Under the pieces are notes generated by a model that was not told where the DNA came from, searched no databases, and worked only from the letters and a program-made list of their open reading frames with translations. A stretch of 59,653 nt of DNA from Streptococcus didelphis DSM 15616 (lineage in GTDB: Bacteria; Bacillota; Bacilli; Lactobacillales; Streptococcaceae): the NCBI RefSeq assembly GCF_000380005.1, contig NZ_KB904201.1, forward strand, positions 1 through 59,653, written 5' to 3'. Below, one piece after another: positions 49,799-59,458 of the stretch (position 1 is its first letter; each line of letters starts with the position of its first letter). Both the position numbers and the translations under genes were made by a program.

Positions 49799-50509
49799 CT
49801 AACTTAGTTTTTCTAGTTTCTCAAACACAAGTTGATAAACATCTATCAGATTTCCTAGATTCCTACGGAAAACATCTTTATCTAAATGATTTCCTTCCGC
49901 ATCCCATAAACGGCAATTATCAGGTGAAAACTCATCTGCTAAAATGATATTACCATTTGCATCAAAGCCAAATTCCAACTTAAAATCAATTAGTTGCAAA
50001 TCAAGCTCATGAAACCAAGTTGATAATAAGAGGTTTATTCTGCGAGTTTCATATTTAATATAGGCAATTTGCTGCTGATCAAGAAGATTTAGAAAATCAA
50101 TATGTTCTTCATTTATAAAAGGATCATCAAGCGCATCATTTTTGTAGTAAAATTCAATAATGGGTTTTCCCAACTCTAAACCTTCAGCTATACCAAAGCG
50201 TTTTGAAAAAGAGCCAGCACTTTTATTTCTTAAGACAACTTCTAAAGGAATAATCTTCACTTTATGATTTAGCTGTTCTCTATCTGAAATTTGTCTAATA
50301 AAATGAGTCTCTATTCCTGCTTCATTTAATTTTTTAAAAATAAGAGAAGATATCTTATTAGTTAAAATACCCTTTCCCTCTATATTTTCTTTCTTAGCTC
50401 CATTAAGCATACTTGCTTGATCTTTATAAAAAGACCTAATAACATTCTCTGTTTCTGTAGCATAAATATCTTTGGCTTTTCCTGAATATAAGAGTTCTTC
50501 GTTTCGCAA
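49799..50509 (-). CDS. purC: SAICAR synthetase
   Basis: 236 aa. [15 protein letters not shown] at the N-terminus, [16 protein letters not shown] and [13 protein letters not shown] are PurC signatures. Ligates aspartate to CAIR. The best start is a TTG at 50509, with AAAGG 8 nt upstream; no ATG or GTG gives a better N-terminus. First gene of the pur cluster, behind PurBox-like sites. It differs considerably from the S. pyogenes PurC I recall. Confidence 0.93.
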   Translation of the reverse strand: MRNEELLYSGKAKDIYATETENVIRSFYKDQASMLNGAKKENIEGKGILTNKISSLIFKKLNEAGIETHFIRQISDREQLNHKVKIIPLEVVLRNKSAGSFSKRFGIAEGLELGKPIIEFYYKNDALDDPFINEEHIDFLNLLDQQQIAYIKYETRRINLLLSTWFHELDLQLIDFKLEFGFDANGNIILADEFSPDNCRLWDAEGNHLDKDVFRRNLGNLIDVYQLVFEKLEKLS

Positions 50510-50540
50510 AATGTTCGCCTTTCTGCTTCTTTTTTTATAA

Positions 50541-50615
50541 ATGATAACATATATAATTTTTTAAAACAAGAAAAGTTCACATTATAGATAAAAATAGTAA
50601 TAAATGTTCGTTTTT
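50541..50615 (-). promoter_or_regulatory. purC promoter with PurBox-like sites
   Basis: Minus strand: TTGTTT (50564-50569), 17 bp, TATCAT (50541-50546). Upstream, AAAAACGAACATT (50603-50615) matches PurBox AWWWCCGAACWWT at 12 of 13; TAATGTGAACTTT (50572-50584) is a weaker direct copy 18 bp closer. Both lie just upstream of the -35, the place where lactococcal and streptococcal PurR activates. Confidence 0.7.
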
Positions 50616-50621
50616 ATACTA

Positions 50622-50645
50622 CAAAAAAAGGAGCCTGCGCTCCTC
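50622..50645 (-). terminator. terminator of acpP
   Basis: GGAGC and GCTCC pair on the minus strand around GCAG, followed by TTTTTTT; immediately upstream of the purC PurBox. Confidence 0.8.
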
Positions 50646-50661
50646 ACTCTTATTCAAATAA

Positions 50662-50904
50662 CTATTTTAATGCTCTTAGTAAATAATCACATAAATCACC
50701 AAAAGTATTCAAATTTTCGACATCTTCATCAGGAATAGATAAATGAAAACTATCTTCAATGTTAATAATAAACTCCGTTAACTCAATAGAATCAACATCT
50801 AAATCATCTTGTAATGATGTTTCTTCTGTGATTAGAGTTGCTTTAGTAGGATCTTGTTCCTTAATGAGTTCAATTAATTTTGCTAAAATATCTTCTTTAG
50901 TCAT
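50662..50904 (-). CDS. acpP: acyl carrier protein
   Basis: 80 aa acidic four-helix protein with the phosphopantetheine serine S39 in [12 protein letters not shown]. It carries acyl chains for fatty acid and phospholipid synthesis. Overlaps plsX by 8 bp, so acyl transfer to phosphate and its carrier are co-translated. Streptococci usually have a second ACP in the fab cluster; this may be the specialised copy. Confidence 0.93.
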   Translation of the reverse strand: MTKEDILAKLIELIKEQDPTKATLITEETSLQDDLDVDSIELTEFIINIEDSFHLSIPDEDVENLNTFGDLCDYLLRALK

Positions 50905-51901
50905 TATTACTCTCCCTAGAAAATTCTTCTACTAGCTGGCCTACCACATCTGTTTCTAGCATTGTTCGGATTTGCTTAATGGTATAAAAAATAGCTTTAG
51001 CATTACTAGATCCATGTGATTTGACAACAGGTGCTTTAAGTCCAAATAAAACAGCTCCACCAGCACTAGAATAATCCAAAGATTCTTTTAAGTCATATAA
51101 GCTATTCTTTAATAGCAGAGCACCTAATTTTGCTTTTATGCCACCAGATGTAATTGCTCCTTTTAACTGACTCATTATAGTTATAGCTGTGCCTTCAATT
51201 GATTTTAGAACAGCGTTTCCCGTGAAACCATCGGCAACAACCACATCACAGACACCTGACATAAGATCACGCGCTTCCACATTTCCCACAAAATGAAGTC
51301 TTTCATCAGCTACTAATAAAGCATAGGTCTCTTTGCGAAGACTATCTCCCTTAGTTTCCTCTGTGCCATTATTTAGAAGGCCCACACGTGGTTTAGCAAT
51401 GTTACGAACATTTTTAGCATAAAAAGAACCTAAGGTGGCATATTGATGCAAGTGTTGGGCAGAGTTTTCTGCATTAGCACCTAAGTCTAACATATCAAAG
51501 CCCAGCTTATTATTAGTTGGTAAGGTAGACATTAATCCTGGACGTTCAACACCCTTAATCCGCCCTACAACAAACAAACCTGCAGCCAATAAAGCACCTG
51601 TATTTCCAGCTGAAAGAACTGCATCTGCTCGCCCTTCCTTAACAGCACGTGCTGCTAATACCATAGAGGCTTCCTTTTTACGACGAATAGCTTTAGCAGG
51701 CTCATCATCTGAATTTATTTTTTCATCTGTATGAATGATTGAAACACGTTCTGTAGCAGTTAAATAGTTCTTAATTTTAGCTTGATCTCCATATAACTGG
51801 ATTTCAATATCAGAAAAGGCCTCAATAGCTTGATTAACCCCCTCAACTATAGCTTTAGGGGCATTATCACCACCCATAGCATCCACTGCAATTTTTTTCA
51901 T
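50897..51901 (-). CDS. plsX: phosphate acyltransferase PlsX
   Basis: 334 aa, starting [20 protein letters not shown]. Converts acyl-ACP to acyl-phosphate for PlsY in phospholipid synthesis; peripheral membrane enzyme. [11 protein letters not shown] and [16 protein letters not shown] are family motifs. Followed by overlapping acpP. Confidence 0.96.
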   Translation of the reverse strand: MKKIAVDAMGGDNAPKAIVEGVNQAIEAFSDIEIQLYGDQAKIKNYLTATERVSIIHTDEKINSDDEPAKAIRRKKEASMVLAARAVKEGRADAVLSAGNTGALLAAGLFVVGRIKGVERPGLMSTLPTNNKLGFDMLDLGANAENSAQHLHQYATLGSFYAKNVRNIAKPRVGLLNNGTEETKGDSLRKETYALLVADERLHFVGNVEARDLMSGVCDVVVADGFTGNAVLKSIEGTAITIMSQLKGAITSGGIKAKLGALLLKNSLYDLKESLDYSSAGGAVLFGLKAPVVKSHGSSNAKAIFYTIKQIRTMLETDVVGQLVEEFSRESNND

Positions 51902-52026
51902 TTTTATTTGCCTCCTTCGGGAAATAGCAAAGCTAACTTCTCGTAATAACTGTTATTATAGCATGTTTTTTTAAGATTATCAGTTCGAAAATAAAGCCAT
52001 AAAAAGAGTCTAGAATAGAAAATTCC

Positions 52027-52797
52027 TTAAGTCTTATCCTGAATTTTCATAAGATCACCCCAGCTGTTTAGGTTATCAATAAAAGACTTACTCTTTAAAT
52101 GGATTCCCACATAATCATTATAAAGCTCATCGATAAATTGACGTAACTTCTGTTTCATATCCACACTCAAGTTAATATTTCTCAATTCAGAAAATTGAAT
52201 CACTTGAAACTGATCCAATAAATAAATAAGATTGGGATCTAAATGATTACGATGCTGATCTTCATGGTAATGCTGAGGACATAGCAAGCCTGAATATTTA
52301 TGGGAAAAATCAAAGGGTAGACCTACACGATGGCAAAAAGAGCACTCATGAAAATTTAAATGTATTCCAAATCGATCTAGGAGCTGAATTTCAAAAATAT
52401 TTGTTAAAACCTCATAATCTAGACCTTCTTCTATTAAGTCTAAGGTCTTTTTTAAGAAAACAAATAGCTGTGGGTCCGGTTCATCATCAACTATAGCAAC
52501 ATCAGCCAAGGCTAAAATATAGCTTGCATAAGCTAAACGAAAAATATCTTGATTGATATGCCTATACGTTTCAACTGCATTATAATCTTCAATATAAGAT
52601 AAACCAGTTTTATTTAATTTTAAGATAAAATCAGCACTCGTTAAGGGCTGAATTACAGAAGCCAGTTTGGACTTTCCTGCATGTTTAATAAAAAACATTT
52701 TTTTGCCAGCTTTTTCTGTAAAAATTTTTACTAATTTATCATTTTCCCTATAGTTCCTATTATAAAGAACAATCCCCATAGATGTTTTAATGTCCAT
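52027..52797 (-). CDS. recO: DNA repair protein RecO
   Basis: 256 aa: N-terminal OB fold, helical domain, and a zinc-type finger (CSFCHRVG... LLCPQHYH). Loads RecA with RecF/RecR on gapped DNA. Overlaps the upstream aminotransferase gene by 11 bp. Confidence 0.94.
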   Translation of the reverse strand: MDIKTSMGIVLYNRNYRENDKLVKIFTEKAGKKMFFIKHAGKSKLASVIQPLTSADFILKLNKTGLSYIEDYNAVETYRHINQDIFRLAYASYILALADVAIVDDEPDPQLFVFLKKTLDLIEEGLDYEVLTNIFEIQLLDRFGIHLNFHECSFCHRVGLPFDFSHKYSGLLCPQHYHEDQHRNHLDPNLIYLLDQFQVIQFSELRNINLSVDMKQKLRQFIDELYNDYVGIHLKSKSFIDNLNSWGDLMKIQDKT

Positions 52798-53965
52798 AAT
52801 TTTTCATAAATATTCTTAGACGTTTCATTGCTTCTTGAATAGTTTCCATACTTGCAGCATAGGAAATCCTTATATAACCTTCACCATATTTACCAAAGCC
52901 AATTCCTGGAATAAAAGCTACTGATTTTTGCTTAGCTAAATCTTGACAGAAGGCAAAAGAATCCTCATGCCCAAAACCTTCTGGAATTTTAGCAAAGATA
53001 TAAAAAGCACCTTCAGGTTTAATAATAGAAAAGCCCATTTCGGTCATTTCTCTAATAAGATAATCTCGTCGCAATAAGTATTCCTTTTTCATGGGTAGAG
53101 CATCATCTTTTCCATTTCTCAAGGCTTCTACACCAGCAATCTGAGCCATGGTCGTTGTTGCTGTTACTAAGTATTGATGACTTTTTATTAATTGCGCTGC
53201 CAATTCTTTTTTAGTAAAGATAAAACCAATCCGCCAGCCAGTCATGGCATGTGATTTTGATAAACCATTAATTAAGATAGTTTGATTTGGAAGAAACTCA
53301 GCTATGGAAACATGTCTTTCATCCCTATAAGTGAGTTCCGAATAAACTTCATCACTAATAACAAAGATATTGTACTTTTCAATAACTTTCGCAAATGATT
53401 TAATTTGTTGCCTAGAATAGGTTACGCCAGTTGGATTAGTAGGGTAATTTAATAAGACAGCCTTTAACTTGTCTCCTTGTTCAATAATAGCCTCTTCCAA
53501 GGCTTCTGCTGTTAAAACATACTGATTAGGAGTTGTATTAATCTCAACAATCTCTGCCCCAACTATAGTCACAATAGGTTCATAGCCTGGATATGCAGGG
53601 GCTGGTAATAATACCTTATCTCCTTCTTCCAATATAGCTAATAAAGAAGCTGATAGGGCTTCTGTAGCCCCAACAGTTACAGCAATTTCCTCATTAGGAT
53701 CATAATCTAAATTATATTTTTCCTTTACAAACTCAGAAGCTGCCTGCCTTAGGGATAAAAGACCACTCATGCCTGTATAGTGAGATTGATTAGCATCAAT
53801 AGCTGCCTTGGCTGCCTCTTTTATATGATCTGGAGTTGCAAAATCTGGTTCTCCTAAAGTTAATTTAAGAACTCCAGGAATATCTGAAATAGATTGATCA
53901 AACTGTCTGATAAGAGATGCTTCAACCTTATTCAAGTGTTTATTAAATCTTTTGCTTAAATCCAT
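52787..53965 (-). CDS. araT: aromatic/branched amino acid aminotransferase, class I
   Basis: 392 aa PLP enzyme of fold type I. The PLP lysine lies in [16 protein letters not shown], and [12 protein letters not shown] and the C-terminal RISYAAS arginine are visible. Position between prs and recO matches streptococcal genes called araT. Exact substrate (aromatic or other) cannot be set from sequence. Confidence 0.85.
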   Translation of the reverse strand: MDLSKRFNKHLNKVEASLIRQFDQSISDIPGVLKLTLGEPDFATPDHIKEAAKAAIDANQSHYTGMSGLLSLRQAASEFVKEKYNLDYDPNEEIAVTVGATEALSASLLAILEEGDKVLLPAPAYPGYEPIVTIVGAEIVEINTTPNQYVLTAEALEEAIIEQGDKLKAVLLNYPTNPTGVTYSRQQIKSFAKVIEKYNIFVISDEVYSELTYRDERHVSIAEFLPNQTILINGLSKSHAMTGWRIGFIFTKKELAAQLIKSHQYLVTATTTMAQIAGVEALRNGKDDALPMKKEYLLRRDYLIREMTEMGFSIIKPEGAFYIFAKIPEGFGHEDSFAFCQDLAKQKSVAFIPGIGFGKYGEGYIRISYAASMETIQEAMKRLRIFMKNYGH

Positions 53966-54060
53966 GTATATCCCCCTAAAAAAATAATACCTCTATTATA
54001 CCTAAAATGATAAACAATTGCATTGGATTACTACCTGCTCCTAGAGATAATTTTTTATAT

Positions 54061-54123
54061 AAAAAAAGCCACAGTAAACTAAGCTAAGGATGACTTTTTC
54101 ACCAACCTTAACGAGGTTTACTG
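54061..54123 (-). terminator. terminator of prs
   Basis: CAGTAAAC pairs with GTTTACTG, and an inner TAAGG with CCTTA, on the minus strand, followed by TTTTTTT. Confidence 0.75.
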
Positions 54124-54137
54124 CAACTAACTTTTTA

Positions 54138-55097
54138 TTAATCTACTTCAAACAATGGAGATAAAGGACGTTTTTCATGGATTCTAATAATGGCTTCTGC
54201 TATTAATTCAGCAATAGAAATTTGCTCAATTTTATCAATTAAACGATTTTCAGGTAGGTAAATGGTATCTAAAACAATCAATTTTTTAATAGCTGACTTT
54301 TGAATATTTTCCAAGGCAGGGCCTGATAAAACGGGATGTGTACATGATGCATAAACTTCTGTTGCACCTGCTTCTGCTAATGCGTCAGCCGCGTGACAAA
54401 TTGTACCTGCAGTATCTATCATATCATCAATTAAAATACATTTTTTACCAGAAACATTTCCTATGATATTCATCACTTCACTGGTATTCATTTTGTTAAC
54501 ATTACGACGTTTATCAATAATGGCAATTGGTGTACGGAGGAATTGTGCTAATTTACGTGCACGTGTTACACCACCGTGGTCAGGACTAACAACCACCACA
54601 TCATCTCCAACAAGACCATTACGATCAAAATAGTTAGCAATTAGTGGGGCTCCCATTAGGTGATCAACTGGAATATCAAAAAAGCCTTGTATCTGTGCCG
54701 CATGAAGGTCAACAGTTAAGACGCGATTAACCCCAGCAACTTCAAGCATGTTTGCTACTAATTTAGAAGTAATTGGTTCACGTGAACGTGCCTTTCTATC
54801 TTGTCTTGCATAACCATAATAAGGCATAACAACACTTATTGTTTCTGCACTAGCACGCTTTAAAGCATCAACCATAATCAGTATTTCCATTAAATTATCA
54901 TTAACAGGTGAACTAGTTGATTGCAAAATAAAAACATGGTGCCCACGAATAGATTCTTCAATGTTAACTTGAATTTCACCATCCGAGAATTGACGAACAG
55001 TAGATTTTCCAAGCTCTACTCCCATTGATGAGGCCACTTTTTCTGCTAGCTCTTTGTTTGAAGATAAAGCAAACAATTTCAAATCCGAATAAGACAT
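54138..55097 (-). CDS. prs: ribose-phosphate pyrophosphokinase
   Basis: 319 aa from the ATG at 55097 ([14 protein letters not shown]), with GGAGGAAAAA directly upstream; a TTG four codons earlier lies within that site. Makes PRPP from ribose-5-P and ATP, feeding PurF and nucleotide salvage. [14 protein letters not shown] and the PRPP loop [18 protein letters not shown] are intact. Confidence 0.97.
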   Translation of the reverse strand: MSYSDLKLFALSSNKELAEKVASSMGVELGKSTVRQFSDGEIQVNIEESIRGHHVFILQSTSSPVNDNLMEILIMVDALKRASAETISVVMPYYGYARQDRKARSREPITSKLVANMLEVAGVNRVLTVDLHAAQIQGFFDIPVDHLMGAPLIANYFDRNGLVGDDVVVVSPDHGGVTRARKLAQFLRTPIAIIDKRRNVNKMNTSEVMNIIGNVSGKKCILIDDMIDTAGTICHAADALAEAGATEVYASCTHPVLSGPALENIQKSAIKKLIVLDTIYLPENRLIDKIEQISIAELIAEAIIRIHEKRPLSPLFEVD

Positions 55098-55188
55098 TTT
55101 TTCCTCCAAAGTTTTAATCCTCTACCATTTTAAACTTTTTTAAGCAATTTTTCAATCTAAATAAAATGATAAGGCTTCAATTATTAAC

Positions 55189-55216
55189 AAAAAGAGATAA
55201 GGCTGACCTTATCTCT
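55189..55216 (-). terminator. terminator of pcsB
   Basis: AGAGATAAGG and CCTTATCTCT, a perfect 10-bp stem with a 4-nt loop, followed by TTTTTGTT on the minus strand. Confidence 0.85.
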
Positions 55217-55227
55217 ATAATTATTTT

Positions 55228-56460
55228 TTAGTTTGGATAGATGTATGAAACACCACTTGGAGTGAACCAACCACGGTAGTTTCCAATTGATTGATTACCG
55301 TTGTAGTTTGCTTCCATAACTTGGATTTGTCCACCTTGAACGCCAGTTACATAGGCAACGTGTCCGTAACCACCATCATTCCATACGACAACAGAACCTA
55401 CTGTTGGTGTAGAACCTACGCGGAAACCTGCAGCTGCTGCACTATATGCCCATTGTCCACCGTTACCCCAATAGTTACCAACCCAAGGAGCTAGTGATTT
55501 AACTCCCCATGTACATTGTCCGACTGGATAAGTACTTGCTGAACCATAAGATGCTTGTGGAGTTATAGTAGTTGCTGTAGGCGCTGCTGCGGGTGCAGGA
55601 GCTGACTGTGCTGCTACTGGTGCTACAATTGCTGAAGGTGCTGGTGTTGCTTCTGGAGCTACTGAACTTGGTGCAGGTTGCATTTGTTGAATTTCTGCTT
55701 GAGCTTTTGCTACTGACTCAGCTTGTGCTTGAGCTTTTGCTTTTGCTTCTTCTTGAGCTCTTTGAGCTGCTTCTGCTGCTGCCTTAGCTGCTGCTTCTGC
55801 TGCTGCTTTTTGACTTAATAATTTATCTTTTTCTTCTTGAGCACTTGTCATTTGAGCTGAAAGATCAAGTTTAGCTACTTCTAACTCTGCTTGTTGAGTT
55901 TCTAATGAAACTTTGTTTGAAGCAAGAGTTTCCATGTTAGCAGCAACTTTGTTAATTGCTTCTTGATTTTCAGTTTGTTTTTGTTCAAGTGCAGCTTTAT
56001 CTTCTTTTTGTTGTTCTAAAATCTTTGCATTAGCTGTTACAACTTCACGAATTGCGAAGACACGATTAACAGCATCTGAGATTGATTTAGAATTCAAAAG
56101 TGTGTTGAAATAATTTGCTGTCGTATTACCTTTTTGAGTACTACGAGCTTGATTATTCAACACTTCGCTACGAGCAATAATTTTAGCTGAAAGTAATTGA
56201 ATTTCTTTTTCTAGTTCTGAAGACTTTGCTGCAAGTTCTTCATTTTCTTTTGACAGGCTATCTTGTTGTGTTTGCAAAGAACCAATTTGGTTTTGTAAAC
56301 TATTGACTTTGCTTTGTGCAGCTTGTTGTTCTGCAGTTAGATTTGAAATAATTGCATCTTGTGTATTAATCTTAGCATTCAAATCGTCTGCGTTAACCGC
56401 TGTAGCTGCTCCAAGGGTTACACCACTTACAAGAACGGCTGATAAAATTCTCTTTTTCAT
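55228..56460 (-). CDS. pcsB: PcsB-like secreted CHAP peptidoglycan hydrolase
   Basis: 410 aa. Signal peptide about 1-24, a long coiled coil (about 28-215) that in pneumococcal PcsB contacts FtsEX, an Ala-rich linker (215-305), and a C-terminal CHAP domain with C316 in GQCTWGVK, H367 in YGHVAYV and E383 in QVMEANY. Splits septal peptidoglycan at daughter-cell separation; orthologues in pyogenic streptococci are also called SibA or CdhA. Next to mreCD; a WalR-like box precedes it. Confidence 0.94.
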   Translation of the reverse strand: MKKRILSAVLVSGVTLGAATAVNADDLNAKINTQDAIISNLTAEQQAAQSKVNSLQNQIGSLQTQQDSLSKENEELAAKSSELEKEIQLLSAKIIARSEVLNNQARSTQKGNTTANYFNTLLNSKSISDAVNRVFAIREVVTANAKILEQQKEDKAALEQKQTENQEAINKVAANMETLASNKVSLETQQAELEVAKLDLSAQMTSAQEEKDKLLSQKAAAEAAAKAAAEAAQRAQEEAKAKAQAQAESVAKAQAEIQQMQPAPSSVAPEATPAPSAIVAPVAAQSAPAPAAAPTATTITPQASYGSASTYPVGQCTWGVKSLAPWVGNYWGNGGQWAYSAAAAGFRVGSTPTVGSVVVWNDGGYGHVAYVTGVQGGQIQVMEANYNGNQSIGNYRGWFTPSGVSYIYPN

Positions 56461-56497
56461 TTTTAAAAAACTACTCCTTTTCGATAAGACATCTTAT

Positions 56498-56541
56498 ATT
56501 CTACCAGAAAAAAAGGCAAATAATATTACGCATTTGTTACA
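56498..56541 (-). promoter_or_regulatory. pcsB promoter with WalR (VicR)-like box
   Basis: TGTAAC-5-CGTAAT (56525-56541) on the minus strand matches the WalR/VicR box TGTWAH-N5-TGTWAH except for one base. An extended -10, TGGTAGAAT (56498-56503), lies 21 nt downstream, and there is no good -35, as expected for an activated promoter. Confidence 0.7.
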
Positions 56542-56555
56542 TTTGTGTGTAATAA

Positions 56556-57053
56556 TCAATAAAAAACCTGCTTACAATGCTTGTTGAAAATGATAAATAT
56601 CACTAAATTTAATAATAAAGCAGGTAAAAAATGATAAGTCACAAAGAAAGACCAGGAAATTGGGGTAAAGTGGTAGTTTGTAGCTAGCAAAAAGGAGATA
56701 CCCACAAAAAATGATAGAAAAACTGTAAACAAGAGAAAATCCTGCCACTTAGACCTTTTATTCTTAACAAACTTATCCACAAGTAAGAGTAATAGTGTTG
56801 CTATAGGCAAAGCCAAGGCTGTTATTCCTAAAAAGTCTAAATAATAGTAATCATAAATCATACCAAAGAAAAGCGCAGCTATTAAGGCAAGGAAAAAGTG
56901 GCTTCGTCGGCAAAAATAGAAAAAGACAATTACAAATAAATAAGTTCTTAACTCAAGTCTAGTAAAAAAAAGAGTTCTAATAAAATCTGTCAAATGAGCA
57001 TCTAGAAGGAATATTACAAATAAACTAATAAATAAAAGTATGCGTTTCATCAT
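56556..57053 (-). CDS. mreD: rod shape-determining protein MreD
   Basis: 165 aa, five or six membrane helices, basic loops; typical MreD size. Begins 2 bp after mreC ends. Works with MreC in peripheral peptidoglycan synthesis of ovococci, although MreB is absent in streptococci. Confidence 0.9.
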   Translation of the reverse strand: MMKRILLFISLFVIFLLDAHLTDFIRTLFFTRLELRTYLFVIVFFYFCRRSHFFLALIAALFFGMIYDYYYLDFLGITALALPIATLLLLLVDKFVKNKRSKWQDFLLFTVFLSFFVGISFLLATNYHFTPISWSFFVTYHFLPALLLNLVIFIIFNKHCKQVFY

Positions 57054-57055
57054 GT

Positions 57056-57874
57056 CTACTCTCTTCCTAATACATAAACATAGTTAATGTGTGAAAAATC
57101 TGCACTTAATTTTATAAAGATTTTCCTTTTGAGTTTGTCGTCTGAGTTCTCTATTTTAACCACCTTACCAAGGGGAATATCTGCGGCAGTCTCGCCATCA
57201 AGGCCGCTTGTATAGGCTTCTGATCCTACAGAAATAGCATCATTTGAATTATATTCACTTGAATACATGACTTGTTTTTCACTGTTGTAAGATTTTAAAT
57301 TCCCATAAATAGTTGTAGACTTATCCACAATTTTTATTGGAATATCAAAAACTTTTCCACTTGTTAATAAGTCTACATGGGCACTTGTTTTAGAGAAATT
57401 AGTTACTCTTCCAATGAGAGAATCCTGACTTGCTACAAGCATGTTCTTTCTGATTTTTTCCTTACTAGGAGTAGCAATTACAATAGCATCTGTCCAAGAA
57501 CTCGGTGTTCTTGTTAGTATTTTTGTAACTATTTGTTTTGGAGCTGAAAAATTAATCTTAAGCAAGGCTTTTAATTCCTTATTCTCCTTTTGATAGTGTT
57601 TAAGACTAGCCTTATCTTTTTTACTATCTTTTAGCTCTTTCTCTAGTTGGTTATTCTTTTGATAGGTGTGAACCAAATCTTTAGTAGTAGAGACCCCGTT
57701 TTTTGCCATATCAAAAGGAATAGAAATGTAATTATCTATCTTCGATAAGGAGGCATTACTAACAGTTGCAAAAAATGGTGAAATAGAAGAACTAAAAATA
57801 ATCGAAAAAATAATGATAGCAATCAACGAACTTGTAAGCCAGAAAAATATTTTTGCTAATTTTTTATTAAACAT
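57056..57874 (-). CDS. mreC: rod shape-determining protein MreC
   Basis: 272 aa: one N-terminal membrane helix (about 10-32), coiled coil (about 65-100; NNQLEKELKDSKKDKASLKH) and extracellular beta domain. Scaffold of the elongation complex. A possible promoter TTGATA-17-TAGGTA (57905-57933) lies inside the tRNA terminator region; read-through from the tRNA operon is the alternative. Confidence 0.92.
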   Translation of the reverse strand: MFNKKLAKIFFWLTSSLIAIIIFSIIFSSSISPFFATVSNASLSKIDNYISIPFDMAKNGVSTTKDLVHTYQKNNQLEKELKDSKKDKASLKHYQKENKELKALLKINFSAPKQIVTKILTRTPSSWTDAIVIATPSKEKIRKNMLVASQDSLIGRVTNFSKTSAHVDLLTSGKVFDIPIKIVDKSTTIYGNLKSYNSEKQVMYSSEYNSNDAISVGSEAYTSGLDGETAADIPLGKVVKIENSDDKLKRKIFIKLSADFSHINYVYVLGRE

Positions 57875-57891
57875 TACTAACCTTTCAGAAT

Positions 57892-57923
57892 AAAAAAAAA
57901 GGAATACCTATTACAGATACTCT
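57892..57923 (-). terminator. terminator of the tRNA array
   Basis: GAGTATC and GGTATTC pair on the minus strand, followed by CTTTTTTTTTATTC. It sits only about 20 nt before mreC. Confidence 0.6.
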
Positions 57924-57935
57924 CATTTATCAATA

Positions 57936-58023
57936 CGGAGAATAAGGGATTCGAACCCTTGCGCCAGTTACCCGACCTAACGATTTAGCAAACCGTCCTC
58001 TTCAGCCTCTTGAGTAATTCTCC
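57936..58023 (-). tRNA. tRNA-Ser (GCT)
   Basis: 88 nt with a long variable arm, anticodon GCT (codons AGC/AGU), G discriminator. Last gene of the array; no encoded CCA. Confidence 0.95.
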
Positions 58024-58029
58024 ATCAAA

Positions 58030-58103
<74 letters not shown>

Positions 58104-58136
58104 AAGCCTTTTTAATATAGCTTGGAAAAACTATAA

Positions 58137-58207
58137 AGCGGGTGACGAGAATCGAACTCGCGACAACAGCTTGGAAGGCTGTAGTTTTACCACTAAACTA
58201 CACCCGC
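58137..58207 (-). tRNA. tRNA-Gly (TCC)
   Basis: 71 nt, anticodon TCC, acceptor GCGGGTG/CACCCGC. Confidence 0.95.
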
Positions 58208-58214
58208 ATTATAA

Positions 58215-58287
58215 TGGCGCGAGACGGAATCGAACCGCCGACACATGGAGCTTCAATCCATTGCTCTACCAACTGAGCTACCGAGCC
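58215..58287 (-). tRNA. tRNA-Phe (GAA)
   Basis: 73 nt, anticodon GAA. The acceptor stem (GGCTCGG against TCGCGCC) has a T-C mismatch at the fourth pair; the rest is regular. Confidence 0.94.
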
Positions 58288-58304
58288 AACTTAATATCTT
58301 TATA

Positions 58305-58378
<74 letters not shown>

Positions 58379-58387
58379 ATAATTTAA

Positions 58388-58477
58388 AGGAGGATGTGGG
58401 ATTCGAACCCACGCACGCTTTTACACGCCTGACGGTTTTCAAGACCGTTCCCTTCAGCCGGACTTGGGTAATCCTCC
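58388..58477 (-). tRNA. tRNA-Ser (TGA)
   Basis: 90 nt with a long variable arm, anticodon TGA. The base after the acceptor stem is T rather than the G seen in the other serine tRNA, so the discriminator is unusual. Confidence 0.93.
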
Positions 58478-58482
58478 ATACA

Positions 58483-58556
58483 TGGACCTTGTAGGACTCG
58501 AACCTACGACCGCTCGGTTATGAGCCGAGTGCTCTAACCAATTGAGCTAAAGGTCC
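58483..58556 (-). tRNA. tRNA with CAT anticodon, probably tRNA-Ile2 (lysidine type)
   Basis: 74 nt. Acceptor GGACCTT/AAGGTCC and the CGGCTCATAACCG arm match Firmicute and mycoplasma tRNA-Ile2, where TilS turns C34 to lysidine to read AUA. Automatic pipelines often call it Met. The true elongator Met is the neighbour at 58582. Confidence 0.85.
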
Positions 58557-58581
58557 AAAGTCATCCATATAATAACATAAA

Positions 58582-58655
58582 TAGCGGCGGAGGGGATCGA
58601 ACCCCCGACCTCCCGGGTATGAACCGGACGCTCTAGCCAGCTGAGCTACACCGCC
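58582..58655 (-). tRNA. elongator tRNA-Met (CAT)
   Basis: 74 nt, anticodon CAT, closely like Bacillus elongator tRNA-Met; the first acceptor pair is G-U (GGCGGTG against CGCCGCT). Confidence 0.92.
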
Positions 58656-58660
58656 ATCAA

Positions 58661-58734
58661 TCGGGAAGACAGGATTCGAACCTGCGACACCTTGGTCCCA
58701 AACCAAGTACTCTACCAAGCTGAGCTACTTCCCG
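58661..58734 (-). tRNA. tRNA-Pro (TGG)
   Basis: 74 nt, anticodon TGG, acceptor CGGGAAG/CTTCCCG. Confidence 0.95.
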
Positions 58735-58740
58735 AATTGA

Positions 58741-58814
58741 TGCACCCTAGAGGAGTCGAACCTCTAACCGCCTGATTCGTAGTCAGGTACTCTATCCAAT
58801 TGAGCTAAGGGTGC
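58741..58814 (-). tRNA. tRNA-Arg (ACG)
   Basis: 74 nt, anticodon ACG (A34 becomes inosine via TadA), acceptor GCACCCT/AGGGTGC. Confidence 0.95.
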
Positions 58815-58827
58815 TATATTAAGTTAA

Positions 58828-58912
58828 TGCCGAGGACCGGAATCGAACCGGTACGATGTGAACCATCGCAGGATTTTAAGTCCTGTGCGTCTGCCAGTTC
58901 CGCCACCCCGGC
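58828..58912 (-). tRNA. tRNA-Leu (TAA)
   Basis: 85 nt with a long variable arm, anticodon TAA, acceptor GCCGGGG against CCTCGGC. Confidence 0.95.
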
Positions 58913-58920
58913 TCCTCAAA

Positions 58921-58992
58921 AGCGAACGACGGGATTCGAACCCGCGACCCCCACCTTGGCAAGGTGATGTTCTACCACTGAACTACGTTCGC
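58921..58992 (-). tRNA. tRNA-Gly (GCC)
   Basis: 72 nt, anticodon GCC, acceptor GCGAACG/CGTTCGC. Confidence 0.95.
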
Positions 58993-59004
58993 AAACTTTC
59001 GCAA

Positions 59005-59077
59005 TGCCGGCTACATGACTTGAACACGCGACCCTCTGATTACAAATCAGATGCTCTACCAACTGAGCTAAGCCGGC
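59005..59077 (-). tRNA. tRNA-Thr (TGT)
   Basis: 73 nt, anticodon TGT, acceptor GCCGGCT/AGCCGGC. The T-loop arm reads GTGTTCAAGTCATG. Confidence 0.95.
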
Positions 59078-59086
59078 TTTTCTGTA

Positions 59087-59168
59087 TGCGGGTTAAGGGA
59101 CTTGAACCCCCACGCCGTTAAGCGCCAGATCCTAAATCTGGTGCGTCTGCCAATTCCGCCAAACCCGC
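59087..59168 (-). tRNA. tRNA-Leu (TAG)
   Basis: 82 nt with a variable arm, anticodon TAG, acceptor GCGGGTT/AACCCGC. Confidence 0.95.
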
Positions 59169-59173
59169 TATGA

Positions 59174-59246
59174 TGACCCGTACTGGGCTCGAACCAGTGA
59201 CCCATTGATTAAAAGTCAATTGCTCTACCAACTGAGCTAACGAGTC
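59174..59246 (-). tRNA. tRNA-Lys (TTT)
   Basis: 73 nt, anticodon TTT, acceptor GACTCGT paired with ACGGGTC (one wobble). Confidence 0.95.
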
Positions 59247-59281
59247 TTTCTTCTTTTAAAACATCTTCATGATATCTTAAA

Positions 59282-59354
59282 CGGTCCCGACGGGAATCGA
59301 ACCCGCGATCTTCGCCGTGACAGGGCGACGTGATAACCGCTACACTACGGGACC
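59282..59354 (-). tRNA. tRNA-Asp (GTC)
   Basis: 73 nt, anticodon GTC, acceptor GGTCCCG/CGGGACC, G discriminator. Confidence 0.95.
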
Positions 59355-59370
59355 TCTATCTTTATTACTA

Positions 59371-59443
59371 TGGGAGTTAACGGGTTCGAACCGCTGACCC
59401 TCTGCTTGTAAGGCAGATGCTCTCCCAGCTGAGCTAAACTCCC
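59371..59443 (-). tRNA. tRNA-Val (TAC)
   Basis: 73 nt, anticodon TAC, acceptor GGGAGTT/AACTCCC. First tRNA after the 5S gene. Confidence 0.95.
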
Positions 59444-59458
59444 TTTGAGTGGTTCTAA

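Noticed and set aside
50380..50580. Longer minus-strand frame overlapping the purC start
   Set aside because: It is in another frame from purC, covers the promoter, and its peptide has no purine-enzyme features.
55228..56460. pcsB as part of the competence killing module
   Set aside because: It has a WalR-like box and the long coiled-coil architecture of the FtsEX-activated cell-separation hydrolase, and lies by mreCD; no cin-like box.
58518..58718. 66-codon frame across the tRNA array (and another at 58858-59121)
   Set aside because: Both lie wholly over several intact tRNA genes; the peptides are translations of tRNA arms.
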